Positions 1 to 12,217 of a DNA stretch of 64,000 nt are shown in pieces. The stretch covers positions 12,710,001-12,774,000 of the forward strand of contig JBHGNT010000011.1 in the NCBI GenBank assembly GCA_043228905.1, in the 5' to 3' direction. The position numbers and the translations under genes were made by a program. The notes under the pieces were generated by a model. It had not been told where the DNA came from. It saw only the letters and a program-made list of their open reading frames with translations, and ran no database searches. The first letter of the stretch is position 1. Each line of letters opens with the position of its first letter. This DNA comes from Azolla caroliniana (lineage: Eukaryota > Polypodiophyta).

Positions 1-1350
1 TCTATCTCATGTCAAAGCTCTGTTAAAATCTCTTCTTTTTAACTGTCATTTCCCTTGTGTTCTTTGAAAGCGTTTGTAGCTATTACTCAGCTACAGGAGT
101 TTGATATTTCTTCTCTTAGATTCTTCACTAAAATGTCTTTTTTAGTGTGTTAATTGCCTAGTTTATTTTTAAAGCATTTCTACAGCTAATTAGATGGAGG
201 GATCTCATGTTTCCTCCTATAAATTCTCCTCTAGAGTTTGGTTTTTTCTGCTTCAGTCTTTTGACATCATTTTGAGCTAGTAAGAAGGTAGACGAGTTTC
301 CATGCCTCTTCTCATAGTTCCATTTTGTTCCTTGATTTCCGTTGTGTCTTTTGAAAGCATATCTAGATAGTAAGATGCTAGAGGATTTTCACATTTCTTC
401 TCGTAAAATCTTCGCTAAAGCCTAAAAATTCGTCACTTTTCCCTTTCTTTTTAGCATTCCCAGCTAGGACTTGCAGTTTTCTCAATAGGTAAATTCTCTT
501 CTTTTTCTCTATAATTTTGCAGAAAATGTAGGAAACTAGAGTTGCTCATCTTTCTCGATTAGGTAAATTCTCTTAGCTTTCCTCTGATTTTCTTGTTTCT
601 TTAGCAAATCTAGCTTCTTAGAAGCTAGATTCATATGTTGCTAGTAGTTAAACTCTCATCTGTTTTCTATAGTTTGCCTTTTTCCCAGCAGATCAGGCCA
701 CTAAGAAGCTAGATTGTCATGACTTCTCGTAAGTTCCTCCCAAATCTCTTCTTTTGTGTAATTTTTCTTGTATTTATTGAGCATTTCATGCTTCTCGTGC
801 ATTTTTTGACAGTCTTTTTTTCTTGACTCTTTTTTTTTCACGCATTTGACTTCCACATGGCTTGTGCATTCGTTGCTAATCTTTTCTGTCGTCTGTAATT
901 TTCCTTTTTCAAAGATTCTGGTTAGTAATAGCCCAAAGTTTCACTTTTCTTGCACATTCGTCTTTCTTGAATTTCGCTTCTTTTTTTATCATTTTGAGAT
1001 GTTAAAGAATCTATAATTCCAGGTTTCTCCACATTGCTTGTGACTAAATTATAACTTTTTTTTGAATTTCACGTTTTGTGCCTAGCATTTCAGACAGTAA
1101 TAATCCACAGTTTTGCGTTTCTTCCACCTTCTTCGCAAATCACTGTTTTTGTGTAAATTGTCTTCTTAAGCATTTCTGTCTATTAAGAAACTAACATTTC
1201 TTTGTAATTCACTTATTTTTCTGGGAATTTTCGGATTTTTAGCATTTTTTGCTATTAAGAAGATTTTTTTTTTTCTTCTTCCATACTTTAACTCTTTGAT
1301 AAGCATTTCTCATCAGTAAGAAGCAAGAGGTGAAAGATTCTGATCCAGGA
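1..1350 (+). repeat. degenerate T-rich tandem repeat in 5' intron of BASS2
   Basis: No coding sequence was found. The stretch is built from diverged units, each starting with a form of AGCATTTCT, followed by CTAGTAAGAAGCTAG and then ATGTTTCTTCTCGTAAA. Unit starts are visible near 68, 171, 353, 453, 602, 687, 1165, 1228 and 1303. Spacing is irregular, about 65-180 bp, so the array has decayed. If the small exon at 1400-1452 is real, this is intron 1 of BASS2; otherwise it is 5' flank. Confidence 0.6.
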
Positions 1351-1399
1351 ATGAATGATAACATGAACAGGTTCTTCTCATGTAAACTTCTACTCACAG

Positions 1400-4300
1400 A
1401 AGCTTCCATCTACAGTGAAAGAAATACGTCCTTTGCACTCTAGTTCATCCAGGTTAGTCTCACGTGAATTTCTTACTGCTTAGGTTAAAGGCTTCAATTT
1501 TCAGGATTATATATACAGGCTTTAAATTCAGTGTGTATATGCTAGATTCCATGGATGAAAAATTGATAGCTAACTTCTTTGGTGAAATGTCTTGGAGTTT
1601 TTGCTTTAATTATATGTTCCTCCATTGAGTTTAATATTCTTCATCCATGATGTTGAAAGACAATGATGTTTTGCTCTTAGGCAAAAGTCTCTCAATGTTC
1701 CATATATATATTCTTAATTCCTGATGTTTAAGGCTTAGCTCTTAGGTGAAAGCCTGTCAATCTAGCAGATAATATTCTATCTTCTTAAGATGAACTGTCT
1801 AGGATTTGTGTTTTAAATTTTGGCAATGGCATATGCTCATCCATGGATTTTAAGATTCTTTGGCTATTTCTGTTTAAGAGCTTTTGTTGATTTTAAAGCA
1901 GGAGCAAGCATTTTGTATGTAAAGCAGAGGCTAATGCTTTAGGGGATTCTAGTCCTCCTCAAGCTTCAAAAGAACTGAGCCAATTCGAAAAAGTAGTTGA
2001 ATTTCTTACAACAATGTTTCCAGTCTGGGTTTGTTCTCTAAGCCACATGCTCAATCACTTTTGTGTCATTTGGAAGTTTCAATGTTTCACTTTGAAGGTA
2101 AAGGAAAATCTAAACTTTCTGTTCTTGTGCAGGTGATTCTTGGCACTCTAATTGGCATTTATAAACCATCAGCGGTAATTATAACTCACCACATACACAA
2201 GTGTTAAAACTTGCATCTATACATTTATGGTGTTCGACTAGTTGCGAATTGCACAAGTTAATTAGAAATGATCATGCGTGTAGGCATTAAAGTTTTAGAT
2301 GTAATATAATATAAATACATACTCTCTAAACAAACAGAGACTGCACAAACTGACCGTTGACACCATGAAGTTGAAAATTAGAACAATTCAGTTATTAATT
2401 TATCAGAAATTTATGCTGTATTAACCAATTCAATTACTTAAAAATGAAATAGCAATGCACATTGATTCACTAGCTTTTGTAAAAAGTCTGAAGCATCAAC
2501 AAAGAAAGCATGGCCACACTTTATCTGAATAGTTTACTGTCTGCAGGTCACGTGGTTGGAGACAGACCTATTTACTGTTTTCCTGGGTTTCTTGATGCTT
2601 TCCATGGGATTAACCCTAACGTTTGAGGATTTCAGAAGATGTTTACGAAATCCATGGACGGTGAGATCCTATCTGCAAACTTCATTAATTTTAATATTAA
2701 TGCTAGTAATATTTTACTGTTTTTTTCTGTTAACTTTTAACTCATGTTTCAGAGTCTACTACCTGTTGATATATTAACATGCTTTTTTGTTAACTTTTGA
2801 TATCTAGTCAATGTTTCTCTTTACACTTTGTTTTTTTGCAGCCTGCATCAATTTAAAAAATATCTGTTGTAAGTTCCAAGGAAAATCCAAGCTTAATAAA
2901 TTGGTCTCAGTCACTTACTTTTCTAATCACAACTTGCAGGTGGGAGTGGGATTTTTAGCTCAATATTGTATCAAGCCCCTGCTAGGATTTCTTATAGCAT
3001 TAGTAAGTATGGAAAGTATTTAGAGTGCTCTCATGCTAATTGCATGCATTAAATAGCTTACTTTATATTTTTATAATTTTGCAGACCCTGAAGTTGTCTG
3101 CTCCTCTTGCAACTGGTCTAATTCTGGTGTCTTGTTGCCCTGGAGGCCAAGCATCAAATGTGGCAACTTACATATCCAAGGGAAATGTGGCACTATCAGT
3201 TCTGATGACTACGTAAGTATCTATAATTTATAGCCAATGATTTAGGTATCAACGTTTGAGTAACATATACATAAATCATTTTTTTGCTAGTGCTTATTTT
3301 TGTAAGAAAAATGTTATGAACAGTTGTAAGATGTCAAAGAGGCTAGCAGAAGCTTAACAATAAGAACTATATTTCTTCGTGAGTCTTGAAGCCTTAACAT
3401 ACAAAAATGATAGTGGGTTTTGGAACCCATGGCATTTAAGAAAGAAAGATATATTAACGTCTTTTAAGAGGCCAAAACGGCCTATAAGACCAAACAAGAG
3501 ATTACATCTTGAGTGTTTTCTCGTCTTTGAGAACAACAAATCAAAATAAAATAAATATTACTAAGTAAATATAAAAGTAAATAAGATAGAAGGAGACTAG
3601 AGACTCTGGTTTTTGGCACATGTGAGATTCTCAAGTTAGATATATTATAATTTTTGACTTCAAAAGATCTCTAGCATAGGTCGATCCAGAATGGAGAGGT
3701 CTCCAAAGTGAGGGAAGCACCTGCGATGGTGGGAGATAATGGCCGTTATCTGTTGATGACAAGGGTGTTGAGGTCATAATCCACGGGCTGGGGCCTACAT
3801 GCACGACAAATTGCTATTGCCAAATCTATTGTAACCCTTTGTTATGTCCTGGTCGGGAACCCATTTGTGTATCCTTTGATTGGCTTGTAACATTAGTAGG
3901 AGCATTGGGGCTAAAGAAAGTTGTGATTGTTCTTTGTTGATGAGCTTGTGTGGCTGTACTATTGTCCTTCAACAAATTTCCTCTTTGTCTCTTGAGTTCT
4001 AGCAAGAAATGTCCTAGGCACCATTGGTCCTCATATTCCATTACCTTGCATAGTGGGCCAAAGCCTTGTTTACAGTGACAAACATAGTGTTCTTCAGATT
4101 CCACTCCTTGATGATACAATTGGCAAATTGTTTCTTCTAGAGGCATTCGTGTATATCTTCCTACCTTGATCTCTTACTGATATGATAAAGTTCACAGCTG
4201 CCCCATCACACTGCGCAGCGCATTTTATAGATATATGTCCATATAAGGTGGTCTAATGATGAATCCATCCTCTGATGTGTGTAAAAACTGAGTCTTGTAG

Positions 4301-7300
4301 TGGGCCATCTTTTGATATTTTGGGACTGATCCATGCTATCTTTCTAGGTACATAATGAGTTAAAGTAGTGGAGTGGAGAGAAAAAGAACAATGCATTAAA
4401 TGCTGTAAGGAAGTAATGATAGGTTCTAAAAGTCAACTGTAATAAATGTTGGAATAAAGTAAATCTATAGAGAGAAAACGTGCAGAGAGAGATTGTAGAA
4501 GGGAGTGATCAGTTCTAGGGCTGTCACCCACCAACACCTCCTTTGAGCTTCATAATGGTGGTCCTACATTGAGATGAGTAAGGAGTTTATCAATAGTGAC
4601 CCTAGGAAGGGGCTTGGTAAAGATGTTAGCCACATTTTCTCGAGTGGCACAATAGTCCAATCTGATGATTTGATTAACGACAAGCTCATGAACAAAATGG
4701 TAGTGAACCTCAATGTGTTTAGTCCTACCATGGAAGGAGGAATTTTGTGCTAATGCACGGGTACTTTGGCTATCGGTAAGAACTCTAATAGGAGTGGCTT
4801 GTGGAATTCTAAGATGGTCAAGGATTTGTCTTAATCATAAGCGTTCACAACATGTATCCAAATAGGAACAATATTCAGCTTTTGTAGATGAAGTGGAAAC
4901 TGAATTTTGTTTCCTGAACTTCTATGAAGTCAAACCCAAGCAGAAAGCAGTAGCCATACATAGATAATCTTGTGTCTGCATCTCTTGCCCAAACAACATC
5001 TGGTTAACCAACTAACTCAATGCCTCCTTTGAATGAACGGCTATAGTCATTTGAGCCTGCTAAGCACAGGAGCGCATGAATGGCCGCTTGCCAATGGACT
5101 CGGCATGAAGCATTTGAAAACTGGCTAAGAGCACTCACACTGTTGGACAGATCTGGTCTTGTGTGGGTAAGATGTGTGAATGTCCTCCATGGGAAAGCTT
5201 GGATTGTGGATCCATGGGATAAGATAGAAGCTCACAATTAGTCATGTCATAGGTTTCAAGAAGTTGTCGATGATACCTATGCTGGCTGAGAAATATGACT
5301 CCATATCCAAGAAATAATGCAGAACTTAGAAGCCCTAAATTTGTCATTTCAAAGGTTGCTTTTAACTCATTACGAAGCTGCTCTATCTTGGCTTCAAAAG
5401 AACCTGTAATTAGTAAGTTATCTACATATAGAATAACTAGACACATCAAGCCATCTTGAGAGAGGGCATAGAGATTGGTATCAGCAGAACATCGTTAGAA
5501 GCCAAAACAAATAAGAAAGAATTGGTCTCGTCATACCAAGCCTTGGGAGCTTGTTTCAAGCCATATAAAGCTTTCTTCAACCTATAAACTATACCACCTT
5601 GACCTGAAATTGCAAACTGAGAAGTCTGCTCCACATAAATATCTTCCATTAGGTTGCCATTCAAAAAGGCAACTTGACATCAATTTGGAATATATACACC
5701 AAATGTAGTGGGAAACAAGTTGTAGGCCACATCAGATAGAAGTATACTTTGCCATGGGAGAAAATATCTGCTCATAGTCTACTCCCATTCGGGAGTACCC
5801 TTTTGCAACTAATTGAGCCTTGTGTTTGAATATTTATTTAAAACCAATAACTTGTCTATTCTGAGGACGTGGGACTAATTCACATGTGTGATTTGTAGTA
5901 GTACATTATACAGCAAGGCAAAGTTGCACGTACTGTGAGGCTGTTGGTTTTTACAATCACTTATGACTAGTGCAGATGAGGTGGCTGCATGTTGATGAAT
6001 ATCAAAATCAGAAGGATGGAGGGATATGTTCTTGTGTTTGTTGGAGACAAGGGTTGAATCGAGGAATTTGGCTTAGAGGTTGAGCTTTCAGTAATTGAAA
6101 TAGTAGTCGAAGAGAAGGTGGGGCAGCTGGAGCTGAACCTCCAACACAAAGTCTGGAGTAATTCTAGAGTTATTAGATTGTGACTCTAAAAAAGGAACAT
6201 CTCTAGAAATACAATGGCTAGTTTGAGGATCCCAATATGCCTTAGAATGGTTGCTATACACGAGAAACTTGTGTTTCTTGCACTTGGACCCAAACTTAGT
6301 CTATGTAGTATCTGAAATATGAACAAATGCATAAGGTCCAAATGCATGTAGGTGAGATGACCTGTAAATGCCTCTTCAGGGGCCATTTCAGCAATCGCCT
6401 TAGTAGCACAACAGTTGATGATGTAGACAGCTGTGAGGACAGCTTCGCCAAAAATGCTGAGGGGAAGATTGCACTGAGACAAAAGCGCGCGAGCCATTTC
6501 TTGAAATGTGCTATTATTCTTTTCTACTACTACATTTTGTTGTGGAGAGTTGGGAGCAGAAAACGGATGAGCAACACCTCTTTGCTCAGAAAAGGTATGG
6601 AAGGCATGTGAAATAAACTCAACACCATTGTCAGATCTGATTTATCCAACCTTGGAGGTTTTTGAAATGTTAAGTTATCAACTTCATCCCTAAATATTAT
6701 ATGCTAGCTTAGATCGTGTCATTTTCGAATTGAACCCTGAAAATCAAATATTCATTGATGAGGCCCTATCCTACTCTTTTTTACTGAACGTAGTGGAAAT
6801 CTTGCAGATGCTCTACTATTGGTGCAATTATTATGACTCCTCTGCTTACTAAAGTCTTAGCTGGGCAGTTGGTGCCAGTTGATGCAGCTGTAAGTTGAGG
6901 ATCTCATTCTGGCTTTGGATTATGCTTTGGAACTTGTTGAGCTAGTTCGATTTGCTGGCTATTTATTGAACTGTTCAATATACAGGGTTTGGCACTGAGT
7001 ACATTTCAAGTAGTACTAATGCCGACAATTGTTGGAGGTCAGTTCTTATAATAGTGCATTTTCCCAGATATCAAATTCTTTCAGTGTGTCTATTCTCCAA
7101 TATTTTGAGCAATTGTTCTTTCCCATAATTGATCTATATTCTCAAATTTGTGTCAGTTCTATTCCACGAATACTTACCACAATTTACAGAGAAGATAACA
7201 GTATTCACTCCATTGGTTGGAGTGATTCTCACAACGCTGCTGTGTGCAAGCCCTGTGAGTCACTTTCCTTTGTTATGCACGTTGTACATTTCTGTAGTCA

Positions 7301-9409
7301 ATGCTAAAATGCTGAGAGTAAATGCTAAATGGTCGAGAGTACATTTCCTTTGATGTGGTTGAGAGTAAATGCCAAATGCTATCAACATGTGCATCCAATA
7401 AGATGTGACAATCAATCATAGATTTAGATATGTTTATCCTATTGCAAGTTGAAAATACAGGCATACAGTTTTGTGCCTGTTTCTGTCTGTATTTATTTTG
7501 GTGCACATACGTTTTTGGGTGAAATATTCAAAATTATATACACCAAAATTATCATACACTATCATTTATTGGTAGTATGTAATATGCTGTTTTCTACCTA
7601 TGATTTCATAGCATACCTACCTCTGAACACTTCCTTTTAAATGTGTAGAGAACCTAAATCTCTAGGCAGAAAAGTTGAGCACTAAATCACTGAGGATCTG
7701 ATAATTGTGGTTGACACAACTACCTGAGATTTGTGGTGGTACTATCATTTGATAAATGAGCTTGACAATACAACTGCTAAACATACATTTAAGAGATGAG
7801 TAAAATTCTGCTTGTAAAATTAGGAAGAACTTATTGTGAGAATCATTATAATACAAGAAAATAATAGCAGCTTGACTTGAGAAATGTGCTTCATATCCGT
7901 GTTGAAGCACCTTTGTTCGTGAACATCATAAACGTGTTTGCAGACATTAACAGTAATCTACATATGCAATAAGTTTGTGTTCAAGCACATGATTAGAGGC
8001 TTAAATACCAGGTATAAAGCACATTGTTCTATCAAGCCAGTATTTTGTTCTGAGGTATTATGGTTCGATATATACTAAAGTACATGACTAGGAAGAATAT
8101 ATGATGACCCACTTACAAGAAATGAAAACATCAGATCGGCACCATGAAGAACCTGGATTTAGAAAATAGCAACTCGAAAAGGACAATGTTACCTCAGACA
8201 TGTTTTTCTTTTATTTTAAAAAGAGAAAAATATATATTAACCTAAAGATGAATGAAGATGACTGTGATGTGTCGGCTAATGTTTTTTGAGATAGTTTTAC
8301 AAGCATTATGTGCACAAGTAATATGTAGGAGATAGACTGTGAGAGATGCTATTCAGGGTGAGTGAGACAGAGTAACAGAGAGTTGTGGGGTAACTTTGTC
8401 TAAGTTTTCTTTTATTCTGTACTGACACAGCTTTTTCTTTTGTAATTTTGCATGTGAAGATTGGACAAGTTGCAGATGTTCTCAAAAGTCAAGGTGCACA
8501 GCTTATCTTGCCAGTGGCTGTTCTTCATGCAGCGGCATTCTTTTTAGGCTACACAATGTCAAAATTCAGTAAATTCGGAGAGTCCACATCTCGTACAATT
8601 TCAATCGAATGTGGCATGCAAGTAAGATTTCAATCAAACTAAACAGGTTTTCCAAATACCAAATAAAGCCTCACTCAATTAAATTGGGAGCTTTTCTAAT
8701 TTCTAAATAAAGCTTCAATCAATTTGGATGAGCTTGGTAAATACGCAATAAGTTTTACTTAACTGCTCAATAACATTAGCAAGACTTGTGTTGAAATTGT
8801 GACTGTCGATAATGACATTGTTTATATGATTTGTTCTTTTTTTGTCTTCAGAGTTCAGCTCTGGGTTTCTTGCTGGCACAGAAACATTTCACAAATCCAC
8901 TAGTAGCTGTGCCATCAGCTGTCAGTGTGGTCTTCATGGCGGTATGTCATTACTTGTTTGATATATTGTAGTTGTGAAATTAGGGAATTACAAGCCACTA
9001 CTTTCTATATATTTACCAAACTACCTCTCAATTCAAAAAACAATAAGTAGAATCAGAAATTTCTAATACATATAGGTGTGTTCTGGTATTTAGAAAAGAA
9101 ATTTAGGAATACTCTGCTGAGTCTCAAAAGAACTACAGGTATTTGGTGCAATTGAAAAACAAAGGTATTTTTGTAAATATCCTAAAAGTCCCAGTTATTC
9201 TAGTTTGAAACAGTTCCAGGGGTATTCTGCTAAATGGTCATTTCTGATTTTTTCCCTAGTGATTATTGTTACTTTTTAAATGTGAATGTTTTATCTTTAG
9301 CTAATTTGTTTTTTGGTAAATGCATATACAGCTTGGAGGAAGTGCTCTAGCAGTGTTTTGGAGAAACCAACCTATTCCTGTTGATGACAAGGATGACTTC
9401 AAGGAGTAA
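1400..9409 (+). CDS. BASS2: BASS2-type plastid sodium/pyruvate symporter, 5'-incomplete
   Basis: Member of the bile acid:sodium symporter family; the Arabidopsis orthologue imports pyruvate with Na+ across the inner plastid envelope. Exons placed by reading frame and GT-AG sites: 1400-1452 (tentative), 1902-2028, 2133-2174, 2547-2660, 2940-3002, 3085-3212, 6808-6889, 6986-7037, 7157-7254, 8460-8621, 8852-8941, 9332-9409. All phases join without a break. Diagnostic stretches: [70 protein letters not shown], and the C-terminus DDKDDFKE typical of BASS2. The visible exons from 1902 on give about 344 residues against roughly 400 in the family, so the start codon and most of the transit peptide lie upstream of the window. 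The 3.6 kb intron 3213-6807 is swollen by a LINE and a copia relic, both antisense. No frameshift or stop was seen in the exons, so the gene looks functional. Confidence 0.93.
3420..4345 (-). mobile_element. LINE 3' end (main family) in BASS2 intron
   Basis: 5'-truncated non-LTR retrotransposon, antisense to BASS2. Read on the minus strand it carries the C-terminal part of the RT protein, including a CCHC-like zinc motif with EEHYVCHCK (open reading frame 4146-3826), then a 3' untranslated region and a tail at 3440. Upstream of 4146 the same protein continues with two or three stops ([13 protein letters not shown] corresponds to GFITRPKYLDVFL of the longer copy at 30980-32023). The last 60 bases hold the palindrome AGGCCAAAACGGCCT (3469-3483) and end in a TTTC repeat, as in the copies at 14846 and 30809. 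It is non-functional. Confidence 0.85.
4346..6655 (-). mobile_element. Ty1/copia relic in BASS2 intron
   Basis: Degenerate copia retrotransposon on the minus strand. In order of its own transcription: integrase core end (SDNGVEF, then a region matching [13 protein letters not shown], 6640-6186), reverse transcriptase ([20 protein letters not shown] at 5590-5510; YVDNLLITG, the YVDD-box equivalent with N in place of the second D, near 5420) and RNase H end ([14 protein letters not shown], then [19 protein letters not shown], 4740-4560). A purine tract AAAGGAGG at 4537-4544 precedes an apparent LTR start TGTTGGTGGGTGACAG at 4536, running leftward to about 4346 where LINE sequence begins. It is truncated within integrase at about 6655; gag and the 5' LTR are missing. 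Several stops and frameshifts make it inactive. Confidence 0.88.
7255..8459 (+). other. BASS2 intron without recognisable insert
   Basis: A 1.2 kb intron between the exons ending LLCASP and starting IGQVADV. AT-rich. Only small local repeats of GAGAGTAAATGC (7310-7380) were noticed, and no coding or transposon signature. Confidence 0.5.
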
Positions 9410-12217
9410 AAGAATACAAAATGCACTCAAATTCTAATGAGACCTGATTACTAGTGTTTTTTAGAGGCTGTATGATTTGCATTCTTAGGATATTTTCTGC
9501 GTATTATTTTGCATTTCTTAATGATTGAGAAGAAATGCAAAAGGTGAGATTTTTTTCAAAAAAATACCATCATAGTTGATCGTATAGAAGAACATATAAA
9601 ACCCATGATGTTTGTTTCTATCCAATTGGATATGACAAGGAGCAAATCTTCGTCCTCTTGTTCAGTTCTATATGATCAGATGAGCGTCAGTCTGGATCGG
9701 CAAGTTTTATCTGTTGAACTGAGTATTTAATTTGTTGGAATCGAGATAATTTTGGAACTTCATTGGAATGCATTCGTGTATCGTCTTAAGAATATTACAA
9801 AATGCATTAGAGGCATTGGCCATAAAAAGTTAACATAAAGTTCTTTCCAAGTTTTGAGGTCATTTTGGTTTGATATTCAGTCAGTTTCTTGTGATTATAT
9901 TTTTGTTACTTAGAAAATGAACTTCAATTGGAGGACAATCAAATTCATTTGTTTGCTTGGGTGTTTCAATTGTGTTGCCATCCAAGTTCTATAGTTGTAT
10001 ATTCAGTAACATTTCCTTGTGATGATATTTTTGTTACTTAAAAAATCAATTTCAATTGGAGGACAATCAAATCTATTTGTTTGCTTAGTTGTTATTTGTG
10101 TTTTCCAAATTCTATTCATGTTTTGTTCATTTGTCACTTATAAAGTGTTTCGATTGTGTTATCCAACATGTATACATGCTTTCATGCGTTGATTATTGGA
10201 AGTGTCGGATTTAGAAGTTTGGATATAACTCTGTACATTCTGTGGTGGAGGCAGGAATGAGTCCAGCTGTTTACCAGATTTGAGGGTTTGTTCCCTTGAA
10301 TTTTTACCATTGCTATCCGTAGCGGATATAAACTGCGACATATAGACACAATTTGTTAGCACCGGCCTCAAGAAACATGAAGGCTTATCTTAAGATAAAA
10401 CTAATTTCCTCAAAAGTCTCAGGAATTTCCTTGTCTTATTGTTGTAAAAATGTAACTGACGACAACATGCTACAAAGGTATCCATGTAATATAGAAAATA
10501 GGTATACAACTGGACAAGTGTTTTTCCTACATAAGTTTTACATGTATAGTAATAAATGTATTTAGTTCAAATATACTTCGGAGTGAAAGAATTTGACATG
10601 CACACTTTCTTATGAGCATTCTGTAAAAATAAAAATACCTATTTAGGATATACGTGGAAGTTGGCAATGCAGTCTATTTTGAGAATAATCAGTTTCTGTT
10701 TTGTGGCACATCACAATTTTCTGTATCTTCTTGAATCCTTTTCATGGTATTATACAATGAAAACTCGTCCTTGAGTTAAGGGTGGTAATTGGAGCAACTT
10801 GGGTTTCTGGTTACCATATGTTCTTGGAGTTCCTTTCATGGTACTATACAATTATAATAAAGAGTTATTCCTAGAGAGAACACTATTTTGAATTCAAGAC
10901 CAGAAACAACTGGAATTTTAGAATTTTAGAATTTTTATGCTTCTGAGATAGCAAAATCTGTTTTATTGATGATTATTAACTTGAGCTCAACCAATAGGTG
11001 GTTTTATATAATTAGATATATGGATGATTCTTCAATGCACTTTCAATGGTATCATATTTGTCTTTGCTCCTAATGGTTTATGGGAAAGAGCTTTATCTTG
11101 GTAAGCGATCCAACCTATACTTCTATTCAGATATTTCTCTTATATGTGGTGATTATAATATTCCTCCCAATGTGAGTGATAACTACTGGACATCGACTTA
11201 TGTTGCTAGAAGAGCAATGGAACTTGTATTTTACACTTGACTTGTGGAGGACTTTATATACTAGAATATGTTAGTTTACATTCCTTCACCCTACTAAAGC
11301 AAATCGAATTTGGTAATTTCGCATGCAAGATGTGTGAAGATCATGCCTTCTGACATCTCTTGATCATGCTCCATTATGGCTGCACCTGATGAAGCAAAAT
11401 TAACCTGCCAGTCATTGTAGAATTATCACATATAAAACATTTATCCATCATTGATGATAATGCTTTTTGTAGAGTACATGCCCTGATGTTTACATGACAA
11501 ACTCAATTAAGGAAAGTAGGAAGTTACTCAAAGGCAATGCAATTGTGAGACAAGGGTTGTCATTTCAAAGAATTTTTCAGAAGATTGCTTATTATGAGAC
11601 AGTACAGGCATAGGATAGCAATTACGACAAGGATCATAATTTCATAGATTTTTTCAAAATTTTGAAGCAGTTTCCCTAGTACATGGAACTAAGTCAACAA
11701 GAGGAAGGGCTCTAAAGAGTCATTTCTCTTTAATAGAACCTTGCTCATTCAAACTCAAAGATGTGCACCACACTCTAGAAGTAGAGATCTAGAAAAGCTG
11801 AAAAGGAAGGATTGTTGATGTTAGAAGTAGCAAACGGCACATGGGTAGGTCACTCCAGAAATGCATCCCCTAACACATGTCATGATTTACAATGGGTGCG
11901 ACTCTTAGAGGTGAGCGATTGTTAAGTCTGATAAAAACAGGTTTGATACGATCATCATGCCACACGGTAACTATGAAAAAGATGGTTAAGGCACCATAAT
12001 AAATTACAAGTTAATATAATACTGTTGTAGGGTGGATGGATACCACAAATGCAAGACTTCAATGTCTATATTACGCCTGTACAGTTTCAAGTTATACGAC
12101 CATGTTATGTTGTCTTGATCCATGGCTTCTAACATAAGGTTTCCTTTGTCATCTTGTCTTTTCTGAAGCTTGCTAATATTGAAATGGATGTTGGAATGCT
12201 ATTAAGTACATTCACAA
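9410..12217. other. intergenic stretch between convergent BASS2 and CYCT
   Basis: Holds the 3' untranslated regions of two convergent genes. No further gene is supported; the short frames at 10159-10565 and 11046-11240 have no recognisable domains. The one structured element seen is a direct duplication at 9888-10090, listed separately. Confidence 0.5.
9888..10090. repeat. direct duplication, about 128 bp period
   Basis: The segment beginning CTTGTGATTATATTTTTGTT at 9888 recurs near 10016 with about 10% divergence, both copies including TTGGAGGACAATCAAAT. It lies just downstream of the BASS2 stop, in its 3' region. Confidence 0.75.
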
